NCBI GenBank assembly: GCA_930367215.1
Contig: OV884058.1
Span: 203,812,208-203,876,207, forward strand
From: Pollenia angustigena
Taxonomy: Eukaryota; Arthropoda; Insecta; Diptera; Polleniidae
Length of the DNA stretch: 64,000 nt
Direction: 5' to 3'
A program made the translations under genes and the position numbers. Below the pieces are notes generated by a model. The model had not been told where the DNA came from. It worked only from the letters and a program-made list of their open reading frames with translations, and made no database searches. Shown piece by piece: positions 32,327-42,999 of this stretch (position 1 is its first letter; each line of letters starts with the position of its first letter).

Positions 32327-32775
32327 AAGATTAGATATAATAATGTAAATATAGGTATCTATCGCAGCCTTGGAACAAGAGGGTTCAATTTGTTACTAAA
32401 TTACATGAAAACTATGACCTTCTTGTTCTTAGGTCAAGATGTACATATTATTTTGTAAGAATGAAAATAAGTTTAATTATGTATGTAAGATAAGATAAAA
32501 ATAAGTTTAGTTTAAAAAAAAATTTTTATTTTATAGGAATTTTCATTAGCCAAAATATTTTTTATTATTGTAAATATGGTTTTCGAATTAGGTTTATAGA
32601 TAGGAAATTTTTTCAGTTTATATGAACTGTTATACTTTAGTTAAATTTTTATTTTATGTTATAATGGTTTTTGAAAAAATTTTTATGACAAATAGGTTTT
32701 TGAATTTAATTTCTGACAAAAAATTTTTTCATAATTTTGTTATCGTTTTTTGTATTATTTAATTTTGAAAATTCA

Positions 32776-32818
32776 ATTTCCTGACGATGCTAACCAAAGG
32801 TTAGCGAAATATTGAAAT
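32776..32818 (+). ncRNA. Hammerhead ribozyme at the 3' end of the Penelope-like element
   Basis: Helix I ATTTC (32776-32780) with GAAAT (32814-32818), five perfect pairs; core CTGACGA (32781-32787); one extra T; stem II GCTAACC/GGTTAGC closed by AAA; core GAAA (32806-32809); helix III of only two pairs (A-T, T-A) without loop; cleavage predicted after T32813. Hammerheads of this dwarf-helix III kind are described for Penelope-like elements across eukaryotes. Confidence 0.82.
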
Positions 32819-32985
32819 AAATAAATATAATTTTTTAATAAATAAAAAGACCTCAAGCTTAAATAATAAAACATAATTATTTAGTATATAATTAATAAAA
32901 AAAATCATTATTTTAATACAAAGAAATTTAAACAAATAGAAACTGGGAATTATTTCCTTCCGAAGGTTACTTTATATTATATTCA

Positions 32986-33140
32986 ACATTTTTTAATTTT
33001 TCGAATTTATTCTATGAGGTAAATAAAAAGTCATTTCTGAAAAATTGAAGGAATAGAACTATTACAAAAAAGCTTTATAAAATACATAACTGAAATTTAC
33101 CTCATAGAATAAATTCGAAAAATGAAAAAATGTTGAACAA
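32986..33140. mobile_element. Short fold-back MITE
   Basis: TTCAACATTTTTTAATTTTTCG continues into 'aatttattctatgaggtaaat', and the right side is its inverse ('atttacctcatagaataaatt' .. 'gttgaac') with one or two mismatches over about 43 bases. The loop is about 65 bases. Non-coding. Confidence 0.75.
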
Positions 33141-33399
33141 AGAAATTTTTTTTAACTGGACAAATTAAATTAGATTTGAGCTAGTAATTAACATGACTCC
33201 ACGGGCCAATCTAGGCCGTCTGGCAACCCTATTTCCGTGCTATTATTCATTGTGTTTTGCATTTTTAATATATTTTTTTAATTTGAAATTTTCCTTATAC
33301 CCTTTGTACACTTGCATACATTTCGGAGGAACGCATGGAAGATGTTGAAAAAGTGAAATACGAGTTCACACTTGAAACATCTAACATTTACCATTAAGA

Positions 33400-33790
33400 A
33401 AAAATGTCACCATTTCTGAAAAAAAAACTTTTATTTTTTTTAAATACTTTTTTTCTACAAAAGTAACAACATTTTAAGAGATAACACCAAAATGTATTTC
33501 TAATTCATTTTGTTTAATAATTTAAGCAAAATAAGGCTTGCAAAAAAGGAAAAACTTGAGAAATGGTAACGCTGCTTTCAAAGCAACTGCCATTTTGTCA
33601 GTGATGCCACAATAATAACAGAATTTATTGCCACTTTTCTAGTGATTACACTAAAATAATCGAAAAATGTAAAAGGGGACAAAATGAGATAGTAACATTC
33701 TGTAAAAATGTTGATTTTTAGCCCTATGTATTTCTTATGGGAAAATTCCAACATTTTCGCAAATTGATGTTAAATGTTAAATGTTGACAA
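33400..33790. repeat. Dispersed repeat with an unoccupied MITE target
   Basis: It corresponds to 3910-3997 plus 4413-4510 on either side of the MITE at 3998-4412: 'ggtaacgctgctttca', 'gtcagtgatgccaca', 'ccacttttctagtgattaca', then 'aataatcgaaaaatgta' and 'gccctat'. The insert is missing here (at about 33647-33650). Ends of the repeat are not clear. Confidence 0.65.
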
Positions 33791-33814
33791 GTGTGAAAAG
33801 GCTATTAGACTTGA

Positions 33815-34030
33815 AATTTATCAAATTTAATTTTCATTAAATTATTTTACTGGTGAAAGAAATTTTACAACATGAAATTAATTAAAATATATTGATAATT
33901 TTCATTCCTGGCTGAGCCGGAGATCGAACTCGGGTTGAATTTACGTTTCGAGAATAACTACATTCTCATCATCAGAATTCTTTCTCTGTACCACTGCGGT
34001 GCCTGGCAGTACCTCAGCTCATGAGTTTAT
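33815..34030 (-). repeat. Hammerhead repeat, minus-strand copy a
   Basis: Read on the minus strand it has a hammerhead, a box GAGTTCGATCTCC, and then the tail 'ggaatgaaaattatcaata' and 'ttaatttcatgttgtaaaat' shared with the 562-bp repeat. The part ahead of the ribozyme differs from that repeat, so it is a separate subfamily with a common tail. Confidence 0.75.
33937..33980 (-). ncRNA. Hammerhead ribozyme, minus-strand copy a
   Basis: Minus strand: helix I GAATT / AATTC (perfect), core CTGATGA, extra T, stem II GAGAAT/ATTCTC with loop GTAGTT, core GAAA, helix III AC/GT with no loop, cleavage predicted after the A of GTA. All parts are complete and the helices differ in sequence from those of the other families. 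Confidence 0.8.
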
Positions 34031-34209
34031 TACGTTTTTGTCCATTTTCGTCGACATTTTATTTGTACAACTGGAAGTACAAATTTAAACATATAGAGCC
34101 TGTACCATAGCGTTTTTTAGAACAATTGTGATATTTTTAGTTGAACTGTCGATTTTTAAGTTGAAGTTTTAATACTCAGTTTTTCTACACAATCAATTGT
34201 TTGTCACCT

Positions 34210-34400
34210 GGAAACAGCACATAAATTTTCATTAACTTATTATACTGAAGGAAGGAATTTTACAACATGAAATTAATTAAAATTTATTGATAAATTTCAT
34301 TCCTGGCTAAGCCGGGGATCGAACTATATTTATGTTTCGAGAATAATCACATTTTCATCATCAGAATTCTTTTCAGTTCTACCCTCTGCACCACTTTTTC
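34210..34400 (-). repeat. Hammerhead repeat, minus-strand copy b (decayed)
   Basis: Related to copy a over the tail ('ttaatttcatgttgtaaaattcc' on the minus strand) and over 'gaattctgatgatga'. At 34327-34369 the ribozyme core CTGATGA..GAAA is kept, but helix III is AC/AT and helix I no longer pairs. It has a good B-box-like GTTCGATCCCC and an upstream TGGTGCAGAGGG that resembles a tRNA A box. Confidence 0.68.
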
Positions 34401-34680
34401 TCACCCCGTTTTTATTCTGAAGTTTATTTGGCAGTTCAAAGCGAGAACATTCTCATAAAAATGTTATTGACACACTTTCTGTTAATTGGCGAATAATTTT
34501 TGGCTTTTTTGAATTATTTTTCACATTGCAATCGAAGCGGAAGATACAGAACATGGGCAGTGTTAAAAAAAGTTCCAAAATTTTAGGAAAAAAATGGAAC
34601 AGATAAATTAAATGGATGAAATAAACTTAAAGGGAGTTGGCAAAACAAACGTGCGCAAACGGCTTTTGTCTGTGATTAAA

Positions 34681-35052
34681 CCCTGCAAATAATGTTGGAC
34701 TACCTGATCCATTTTGATAAAATGGACTACTCCATGGACTGGTCCAATGTAATGCAAGCGATGGACCATGTCATTGTTAAAAAGTGTTTGTAGTGAGACG
34801 ACTTGTCTTCGTTTTTAACGACATGTTTTCATTTTTTAACGACTTCAAAACTAATCCTCTTAGTATACCATGGAGTAGTTTTAAGACTACTCCTTTGTAA
34901 TCAAAAGCTGGGTTATATAGTCCTGCCATAGGACATCGTAATGTTAAATAGACCATGTTTTTTCATACGTTTGGGTTACTTTTGGACTAGTCCTAGTTCC
35001 TTGTGGGCTACATTTCACACGCGTGTTTGGACTGGTCCTATTATTTGCAGGG
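34681..35052 (-). mobile_element. Family-A TIR element, complete short copy
   Basis: 372 bp from CCCTGCAAATAAT to ATTATTTGCAGGG, a 13-bp inverted repeat. It is the reverse complement of 158-531, without the extra 94-base end. No coding region and no clear target duplication. Confidence 0.8.
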
Positions 35053-35067
35053 AAGGAACATACATGT

Positions 35068-35325
35068 GAGTAGGTGAGTTGCAAAACTCGTTCGTTACAA
35101 AATTAAAAATACGAAATGAAAATTTATTCTTACTGTTCTTGTGGCGCTTTTTGAGAAGAAGTATACTTATTGTGTCAATGCATGTCCTCGTCCATGTTTT
35201 TCCAAGGACATGCATTAATACAATCCGCATATTTCTTCTCATAAAGCACCAAAAGAACTGTGAGAATCATTTGTCATTTCAAACTTTTAATTTTGTAACG
35301 AACGAGTTTTGAAACTCACCTACTC
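35068..35325. mobile_element. Fold-back MITE with GAGTAGGTGAGTT ends
   Basis: GAGTAGGTGAGTT continues 'gcaaaactcgttcgttacaa' and is mirrored by 'aacgaacgagttttgaaactcacctactc' on the right; the arms pair for over 100 bases. ATGT is present at both borders. Open frames on both strands reflect the palindrome only. Confidence 0.78.
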
Positions 35326-35329
35326 ATGT

Positions 35330-37370
35330 ACATATGTGCATACATACATATTGACCAACTGAACTTTAATATGAAATAACCCATATGTATACTTCTTATT
35401 TTGGCTACTTACTGCTACATGGCACTAGCAGCATGTTGTGTTGCTTGTATTATGTTGCATTTACAATTTACAGTTTTTTGTAAATTTAATTTCTTGTGTG
35501 CGGATTTATCAAAAAAAAAAAAAAAAAATCAAAACAAAAAATAGAAACCAAATTTTATTTTTAAATATTGCGGTACTTCCTTAGGTATTTCCACTTTTTG
35601 CTTTTTTTGTTTTCTCGAACAATTCCTCTGCCCTCTTTATTTCATGCCGATGATCATCAGCATCATAGTCATCAGCATTGCAACGACATCATGTGGCTCA
35701 GCACGTGAGTTAAGGTTTGTTTATTGTCGAAGCTATCCACACGTTTTGTTTATTGTATCGTTAAACTGTCGTTGCTGCTGTTTCAACGTTGCAACATTGT
35801 AATTTGTTATCATTGAGTGACCATTGGTTTTGAACGTCTTGCATTATGTGGGCTCCTCTCAACATTTGTGTATGTATTTGTGAAGATGTTTTAATATTTT
35901 GTCCTTTACCATGCAATCTCAATTGTCGTTTAAGTTTTACATCTTTTTGGCGTCATAATAAATTCGTTAATTTCATAAGCGACTGGTTTTATGATTGATT
36001 AATCGCATTACGATGACCGTTTACTTAAAGGGTGTAGAAGTAAAAATATTATTTTTATAGGTCCGAACATAGGAAATTGCAGTATATCTCAAGTGAAGCG
36101 CAGATCCAGCTTTACTGTTTCGAAATTTATTTAGAACAAAATATAGTCATTTTTATTTTAGCGGTTTATTGAATTATGGAATTTAATTTTAAAAATATCA
36201 GCAAAATAAGATTTAATTCAATGTAGAGTAAATTTAATTTCAAATATTTGCCTATTATTTCTACAGGGAAGTATTTTTTAGTACTATGTACCTATATGGA
36301 AAAAACAATCGATTTCGAGGAGATTTCGTAAATATCTAGTCACAAAGCAGATTTTGTTTTGTATTGGAAATCTAGTCAAAAACAACTAGATTTTGCTCGA
36401 AATCTCTAAGTGCTAGATATCGTTGCAGTGTAAACGGGCTAAAAGAAACACAAATAATGTCAAAAAGATTTGTTTCCAAACTCCGAAAGACCTTTTAATC
36501 CTAATCACAAAGCTATACTTTTTTCCAGGGACCGAAAAAAATTATTATTTTTGAATGTTCGAAAGGTAAAAGCAGTCACAAGAAAATATCGGATAACACA
36601 ATTTTCATTGATTTTACTTAATTTTTATAAAATCATATCGTTACCTAAAACGCAGAAGGCCCTAACTAACAAAAAATTAAAATCTACTTTTTCAATAAAT
36701 TGATGAATTGCATCAACACTACTGTCCACAATAAATTTTGTAATCTTTCAACCAAAATTAGCGATTTTATTAACAAAAAACAAATCTACAAAATATATGA
36801 TACGCGCTAAAAGACCTTACTAACAGTTTGCATAATATGCAACATTGTCAATTGTCAAAACAACTGTTAGTTTTTACAATATTATTACAAGAAAAATAAA
36901 TTATAAACAGTTTAAGGCAATTTATCGATTACCATTTTTAATAGTAATTTGCTTCTCCTGTAAAATTTTCAAAATGTTAGATAGGCCGTTTTGCGTTTTA
37001 GGTATAGATATGTCCCTTTCTTGATTCTTAATTTTTATTTTTTGCCAGAGATTTTTATATATTTTTTTCTTTGTTTATAATAACTGTTTTGTTTCCTATT
37101 TAATTTTTTTATATAAATTTAATGGATGTAAATTGGGATCACATTCTCCGCATTTTATTCACCCGATGCTATAACTGCGGGGTAAGGAAATAGCTGCACT
37201 CCTAAAGGGGCAAGAACACTATACAAGTAGTTTGACAACAACAACAACAACAAGATGTTTGTGTGAATATTTAATATTCGCACAAAAATGCTTCATACTT
37301 TTTTCATATGTTGGTTTTACCGTTTGTCTGTTTATTTGGCTCTTAAAGTATACAAAACTTTTACTTTTGC
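35330..37370. other. Intergenic, no gene seen
   Basis: Mostly unique AT-rich DNA. A repeat end with 'cgaaatctctaagtgctaga' .. 'gcagtgtaaacgggct' lies at 36289-36440. At 37130-37253 there is a denser GC patch ending in a (CAA)n tract (37229-37252), which may be the 3' end of a decayed retroelement. No coding support. Confidence 0.4.
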
Positions 37371-37377
37371 TGGGGAG

Positions 37378-38285
37378 TTAAGGCTCAGTTAGTCTTTACT
37401 TTCTGTTTCTGTTCTGTTCCGTGCCGTTTTGTTACGAAATTGTAATAGTTACATTTTCTGTAGTAACTTATCATCCATTTACGACAAATTTATTAATTTT
37501 GCACCGTACAATGTTTATTTCAATAACTTTAATGCACATAAATTTGAATAAATTAAATTTTATGAATTCTTACAATCAAAAAACAGTTTATTTCAATATA
37601 GATATGTATTTTTTTATTATTTATTTTGCTGTCACTTACAATTACTTAACAAGTTTGTGATTTTAAAAAACTGAATCGTAACAGAACAGAAAAACTAATC
37701 AATTTCATAGGTTTTGTTATAACAAAAACAAATCAGCTGATTCGTAACAGAACAGAAAGTAAAGACTAATTCTGCCTTTAGCCGGGAGTAACAGTAACGT
37801 TGAAAATCAGTTGATTCATTTTGTTGTATGTAAAGCAATTAGAACGATTACAGTTAGCAGTAAGATGTTACGTCTCAATCTGTAAAGCTGGAGATCCACA
37901 CCACGCGTTACTCGCTTTTTCGCAGCATTCGCAGCTGTCAAAAAAGTATAATCTGTGTAGTTATACGTAGTAAGTTGCATGCACAAAAGCGTAGATGCCT
38001 TGATGCGAAAAGTAGGTTTACTTTCTACTTTTGCAAGCGTCACAAGCAGCGTTCGAACAAATCAGCTGATTTTGACAAATTAAATTTTATTTTTACTTGT
38101 GCTGCTGCTGCTTAAAAAGCGTTGCATGTAACTTGAAACGTAAAACGCAAGTAAGGTTAGAAAAGCATGCGCTGCGTGGAGGCCAAAATGCGTGATATGG
38201 ACCTCCAGCTTAAGAAATAGATTGGTTTTACTTTTTTACGGTAAGGTTATTGTTACTTTTACTCCCGGCTAACTGAGCCTTTAGA
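37378..38285. mobile_element. Two TIR elements, one inside the end of the other
   Basis: Outer: 'ttaaggctcagttag' at the left and 'cggctaactgagccttta' at the right, with 'gccgggagtaacagtaacg' (37770) mirrored by 'gttacttttactcccggc' (38250-38272). Inner: TTAGTCTTTACTTTCTG (37391) mirrored by CAGAAAGTAAAGACTAA (37752-37768). Non-coding; exact borders of the outer copy are blurred by the insertion. Confidence 0.65.
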
Positions 38286-38406
38286 GAAAAAAAGAACAGT
38301 TATATTTCATTTATTTATTGTTAAAGAACAACAGGGTTCCTAGTTTTATTAAATACCTTTCCCCAATTTAGGATTTTATATTCCCCAAAATCCCCAAAAC
38401 ATTTTA

Positions 38407-39296
38407 AGAGTGGACTAACCATAATGCACGATTTTAATTGTGAGTCACACTACCTTAACGTCAAGTTTTTTGCCCAACTTAATTTGACATTTCTTTGTTT
38501 CAGTGTTTGACAAATTAAACCATAGAGAGAAACACAATTGAGCAGCGTGTTAAGAATGTTGAAGCCTTTTACGAAAATGGGCGTTCAAATCAAAATGCAT
38601 TTCGTGCACTTTCGTGGCACACCTTCACCTCAGTGGATTCGTTAATAAGCAGAATTGACGCATTTGGGCAAATAAGAATCCACGAGTGATTGTTAAAAAG
38701 CCGATGCATCCGCAAAGAACGACTGTTTGGGGTGCTGTTAATGGGCTGGTGACTTCATCGGGCCGCACTGCTTCGAAAATGAGGTCGGCCAAGCAGTTAC
38801 CGTGAATGGTGTTGGCTATCGCGAGATGATAAGGGACTTCTTGTGGCCAGAAATTGAGGATATGGACCTGGACGATATGTGGTTCCAGCAGGAAGGTGCC
38901 ATTTGCCGCACAGCTAATGAAACAATGGCTCTTTTGCGAGAGAAATTCAATGGCCATGTTATTTCACGTCATGGCGATGTTAATTGGACGCCACGATTAT
39001 GTGATTTGACATCGTTGGAATTCTTTCTTTGAGGATATTTAAAAGAACACCTGAGAATCAATAAGCCAAGAGCAATTCATTGAACATTGAACCTTAATTA
39101 TGTCTCAGAGTCATTGAAAATATGGATCATCGGATAGAGCTATGCCACCGAAGGCGTGGCAAGCGTTTGGCCGATATTTTATTTCAAACATAATTGTCAT
39201 AGATCCTTCTATCATTATAACGAATATTAAGATGATTCCCTGAAAACTTTTTGTTTATTTCCAATTAATATCGTGCGTTTTGGTTGGACCACCCTT
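38407..39296 (+). mobile_element. Mariner-type element, internally deleted
   Basis: The left end AGAGTGGACTAACCATAATG and the right end (GGTTGGACCACCCTT) are inverted with mismatches, extending into 'gcacgattttaatt'/'aattaatatcgtgc'. TA flanks both sides (38405-38406, 39297-39298). It contains a broken transposase. Confidence 0.82.
38655..39032 (+). pseudogene. Mariner/Tc1-family transposase remnant
   Basis: One frame gives NPRVIVKKPMHPQRTTVWGA, another FIGPHCFENEVGQAVTVNG, then YREMIRDFLWPEIEDMDLDD and MWFQQEGAICRTANETMALL, VISRHGDVNWTPRLCDLTSL. In related proteins the last parts read QQDGA..H and WPPRSCDLTPLD, with two catalytic Asp; here the first has become Glu (QQEGA) and the second position is Ser (TSLEF), so catalytic residues are lost in addition to frameshifts. 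Confidence 0.82.
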
Positions 39297-39299
39297 TAT

Positions 39300-39890
39300 T
39301 AGCGTATCCCCAAAAATCACTACAGATCCCTAAAAATAAAATAATACACATTATTTCAATGGAACAATGTGCATACAATTATTTATTTAATTATGTAAAT
39401 ATGTATATAAAAAGAGTAACGTAAAAAATGCACAAGAAAAGCTATTATACATCAGGGTTTATTATTTCAAGATCTTTAGAATTAAAACCAGTGCTGCCAT
39501 AACTGTTTCATGAGAACATGCCAAAACTTCAACCAAAATTTGCTAATATCTTCTAAATTTTAAAATGAAGAATACTAAAAATTTGCTAAGATTAAAACAT
39601 GAAAGTTTTATGGCCATTTTCTCAATGTATCGACCAACTGTCTGTTACTTAATGTCAACATAAATTTATTGGACCGATAAACTGTCCGTAAACGATTTTG
39701 GGTTTCTCAATATACCGGCAAAAAACATTGTTTTCAGTTGGCAACACCACTCAAAATACATGCAAAAGTTGGGAGTCAGCTGATTGAATTTATCTGTACG
39801 GCAAGCAAAAGGAAAATAAATAATTGGCAGATGATTATCGATTAGCTTTGCGATAAAATCGAAGCAAATGAGACATTGAGAAAACCAAAT
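39300..39890. other. Intergenic, no gene seen
   Basis: AT-rich spacer between the mariner element and a family-F repeat. Nothing recognised. Confidence 0.4.
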
Positions 39891-39895
39891 TTTTA

Positions 39896-40590
39896 TACCC
39901 ACACCACAATAGTGGAGAGGGTATTATGCATTTGTGCTGATGTGTGTAACGCCTTACAATATTGGTCCTAGACCTTAAAGTATACCGATCGACTCAGAAT
40001 CACTTTCTGAGTCGAACTAACGATGTACGTCCGTCTGGCTGGCTGTCCATGTAACCTTGTGCGCAAAGTTCAGGTCGCAATTTTGAAGATAATTTGATAA
40101 AATTTAGGACATACGTTCTTATTGGCACAAGGACCAAGCCTATTGAAAATGGGGCAAATCGTAGGACCACGAGGGAAGATAGGGGGAAATTTCTTCCTCT
40201 CAGAAACTATCGAACCGATTTTAATGAAATTTAAAACATACATAGAACAATATATTTATGGACACAAAAGGGATGCATTTTTTTTAAAATAGGACCACGA
40301 GGGGACATAGGGCCAATTTCTGCCTCTCAAACCGATTTTAATGAAATTCAAAATATAGATAGATCCATATCTATATGGACACATAAGCTATATAGTTTTT
40401 CAAAAATAGGACCACAAGGGGAGGTAGGGTGCAATTTCTGCCTCTCACAAACTTTTAAACCGATTTTAATGACTTTTATAAACATAGATAAACCAATATT
40501 TATATGGACATATAAGCATGATGTGTTTTTTAATACTGTGGTGTAGGGTATCATATGGTCGGGCTTGACCGACTATACTTTCTTACTTGT
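39896..40590. repeat. Dispersed repeat family F, direct copy
   Basis: Starts 'tacccacaccacaatagtgg' and ends 'gtggtgtagggta' .. 'tgaccgactatactttctta'. Within it 'aggaccac.agggga..taggg' and 'cctctca' plus 'ccgattttaatga' repeat three times at a spacing of about 110 bases. An inverted shorter copy lies at 43268-43682 and a fragment at 1690-1862. Confidence 0.75.
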
Positions 40591-40759
40591 TTTAATATAC
40601 AGTTTTACGTTGGGAAAAAAGATAATCGCCTTATGAGAAAATTGCCATTAATATATTAAATTTACTAAAAATATGCTAAATTTGTAAAAAAAAATTTGCT
40701 AAAGATCTGCTGAATTTTTATAAAAAATATTCTGCTAAATAAAAAGAAATTTTAATATA

Positions 40760-41460
40760 CACCAATACCCCGGTTCGCGTCGCTAATTGGGACCGGAAAA
40801 ACTCGATGCAAACCGAAACGACGCAAACCGAAGCACGATTTTCCATACATTTGTATTGATTTTCATTTAATTAATTCCGATATTCATAATTGTAGCTGAA
40901 AAAATAAATTTTGATTTGATAGACTTTATAAAGGATCATTTTATTTAAGATCTTCAAATAATGTTAAAGCTTTCTTTTGAACAAACATTTGTTGTTAGGG
41001 CATTCATCGCTAATTTTTATCTTTAATCCAAATAGTAAGAAGTGGCTCCATTTTTTTCATTAAGAGACTTCTCATTTTTGTAACCTGTTTATGTTCTTGT
41101 TTCAACAAGATTCTTAATTTTATCGGCGTCACTGGAACAGCAAATGGATTTTATTGTAGAAGGGGCTAGTTCAAGCCTTTTCCCCAGATTTTTGTTCTAA
41201 GCTTATTTGCTTTTTTTGACTCGTTGCTGCAAAATATTTAAATTTAACTTTACTTCAGCAAATGTAATTTGAAACCTGTTGCAATCGAAGACAACCTTCA
41301 CATACATACTTGAATTAGACGGGAAATCCCCTTTAACGCCGCAAATCGAATCACTAGCGACGTAACTTCGAAGCCATGCGACGCAAAAACAACGCAACTT
41401 CGAAAACACTGAAATTTTAAAAAGACGCAAATTCGAAAACGATTTTCGGGATCCCGTTTT
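40760..41460. mobile_element. Left part of a TA-flanked Tc1/mariner (Tigger-like) element
   Basis: The end CACCAATACCCCGGTTCGCG after TA 40758-40759 resembles in inverse the end at 44180-44206 (cgacgcaaatcggggctctagtg then TA). The following DNA repeats 'gacgcaaa' and 'ttcgaa' phrases. The two ends cannot belong to one simple insertion, because an unrelated hAT element (43000-44526) overlaps only the right one. I therefore treat them as separate remnants or parts of a rearrangement. Confidence 0.5.
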
Positions 41461-41469
41461 TTTTTATAA

Positions 41470-42055
41470 TCTTTATTATTATCAAATAATTTTTGGGAAT
41501 ACAAAATTAAAATTTTAAAAGATTTTTTTATTCGTGCTTAATTCCCAATTTTTATTCTTGATAAAAACACTTAAATTCATTGTTGATGGGATAAGCTATT
41601 CCTATGCGCATTTCACTGGTTGCTTAGGCCAGATCATCAGGAAACTGTATCCATAAAGATTTTAGAAAAACTAAAGATATTAAACCAAATAGAACTGTTA
41701 AACGTATAAGACTTATAAGCAACAGATCTACTTGTAACAATATCAAAGTTTAAACAAAAACATCAACAATAAACAGTGAGTTTATCTCATCTTACATTCC
41801 CCACTACAATTGATTGGAATTCTTCCAATATTAATTGTAGTTGTTAATATTTTAAAAAAAAAAACAAAATTAAAACAAAAACAAATTTCAAAAGCATTTT
41901 GCCAGATAAGTTTTTTCAGACCGTGCGCTGCCAGTTTATTATCAAAAAATTTTATTATTTATTTATTTGTTAATAAACTGGCAGTGCACGGCCTGAAAAA
42001 ACTTAACTGGCAACATGCTTTTGAAATTTATTTTTGTTTTCATTTTGTTTTTCTT
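41470..42055 (-). repeat. Decayed dispersed copy of the 470-bp hammerhead repeat
   Basis: 41485-41945 follows the 470-bp unit with many point differences (for example 'tgggataagctattcctatg', 'ttgcttaggccagatcatca', 'gttaaacgtataagactta'). At 41960-42055 part of another unit follows in inverse ('ctggcagtgcacggcctg'), so even this old copy has an inverted junction. Confidence 0.85.
41598..41645 (-). ncRNA. Hammerhead ribozyme in the dispersed 470-type copy
   Basis: On the minus strand: GTTTC, CTGATGA, CTGG..CCAG, GAAA, then ATGCGCAT and A, then GGAAT. Compared with the array there are two extra bases in helix III which extend the pairs to ATGC/GCAT, while all core bases are kept despite strong decay around it. 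Confidence 0.7.
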
Positions 42056-42059
42056 GTAC

Positions 42060-42990
42060 TATATCAGCAATCTCTTGAAAAGTCTTTGAAAATCCGGCAT
42101 CTTGGTATTAAGAAAAAACTTTAAAACAAAAAAGACTTGCTGCCAATTAAACGTTGTCAAAAAAAACGCTTTCTTTCGCACAATTACATACACAAATTCT
42201 AAAAACTTTATTTTTATTTTAAATGTAGCTATAAAATAAGCAAATTAATTTGTACTCACATCTTGACCAGATCGGTCTTGCCATTGCACAGAGTGCCTTC
42301 TCTAAAAAAAATCCCACTGGTAATTTTTCCGAAGTTTTTATCCCCAACTACAAAAAAAAAACCCTATTTAGGGACAAATCCCTAAAACTGGAAACCGCTT
42401 AAGACATGGAGCATTTATGTATTAGGTGTGTTCACATGATAAGTTGGCTATGATTTTCCGCTTGTTGAAATTGTTTTGTTTTAGATTTTGACATTTTCAA
42501 CAAGCAAAAGTAACTACAAATTTCCTATTATTTTAGTATTGCGGTTACCTGATACATGAATTCACCTTGACTATCGAACACAAACAAAAAATCATCACAT
42601 GAATTAAATTTAGGTTAACTTTACCAAAGTAAAATGGAATTAAAATCCGGTTGGAAAATAATGTTTAAAACACCTGCCTTAATATAAAACTTGTTTTTAT
42701 AAATTTAAATCCTATTTAAAAACAACGACAATTTTAATAAACACCTTTTAGGGAAAACATATTGTTTAGCAAAGTGGAAACGAAACCAACAGCAAGTTCT
42801 GTCATTTAGAATTAAATAAAACTTATTTAACACTCGGCTGATTTTAAAGTAAAGTAATCAATAAATCACTAAACATATAAACCATCTTTAAACGCATAAA
42901 ATTGGGCGTTTAAACTACCAAACAAACCATATGAATTTGATAAGATTTATCGTGGTGATGCCACATGATATTTTTTTAACAGCATACATA
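42060..42990. other. Intergenic, no gene seen
   Basis: AT-rich DNA between the 470-type copy and a hAT element. Nothing recognised with confidence. Confidence 0.4.
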
Positions 42991-42999
42991 TAATACACG

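Larger units (their letters stand above)
30305..32867 (+). mobile_element. Penelope-like retroelement with inverted terminal tail
   Basis: The body encodes a Penelope-type reverse transcriptase with a C-terminal GIY-YIG endonuclease (30362-32326). A 59-bp inverted repeat bounds it: 30305-30363 on the left against 32809-32867 on the right, beginning at the predicted ribozyme cleavage region. Coding sequence starts directly after the left repeat without an ATG, so the copy is 5' truncated. A 3' non-coding part of 450 bp ends with a hammerhead (32776-32818). Such 5' truncation with an inverted partial tail is common for Penelope-like elements. Confidence 0.92.

Noticed and set aside
30305..32867. 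LTR retrotransposon or retrovirus-like element
   Set aside because: Terminal repeats are inverted, there is no gag, protease or integrase, and the RT is joined to a GIY-YIG domain, which marks a Penelope-like element.
35015..35312. Overlapping open frames on both strands
   Set aside because: They are the two faces of a fold-back MITE's inverted arms.
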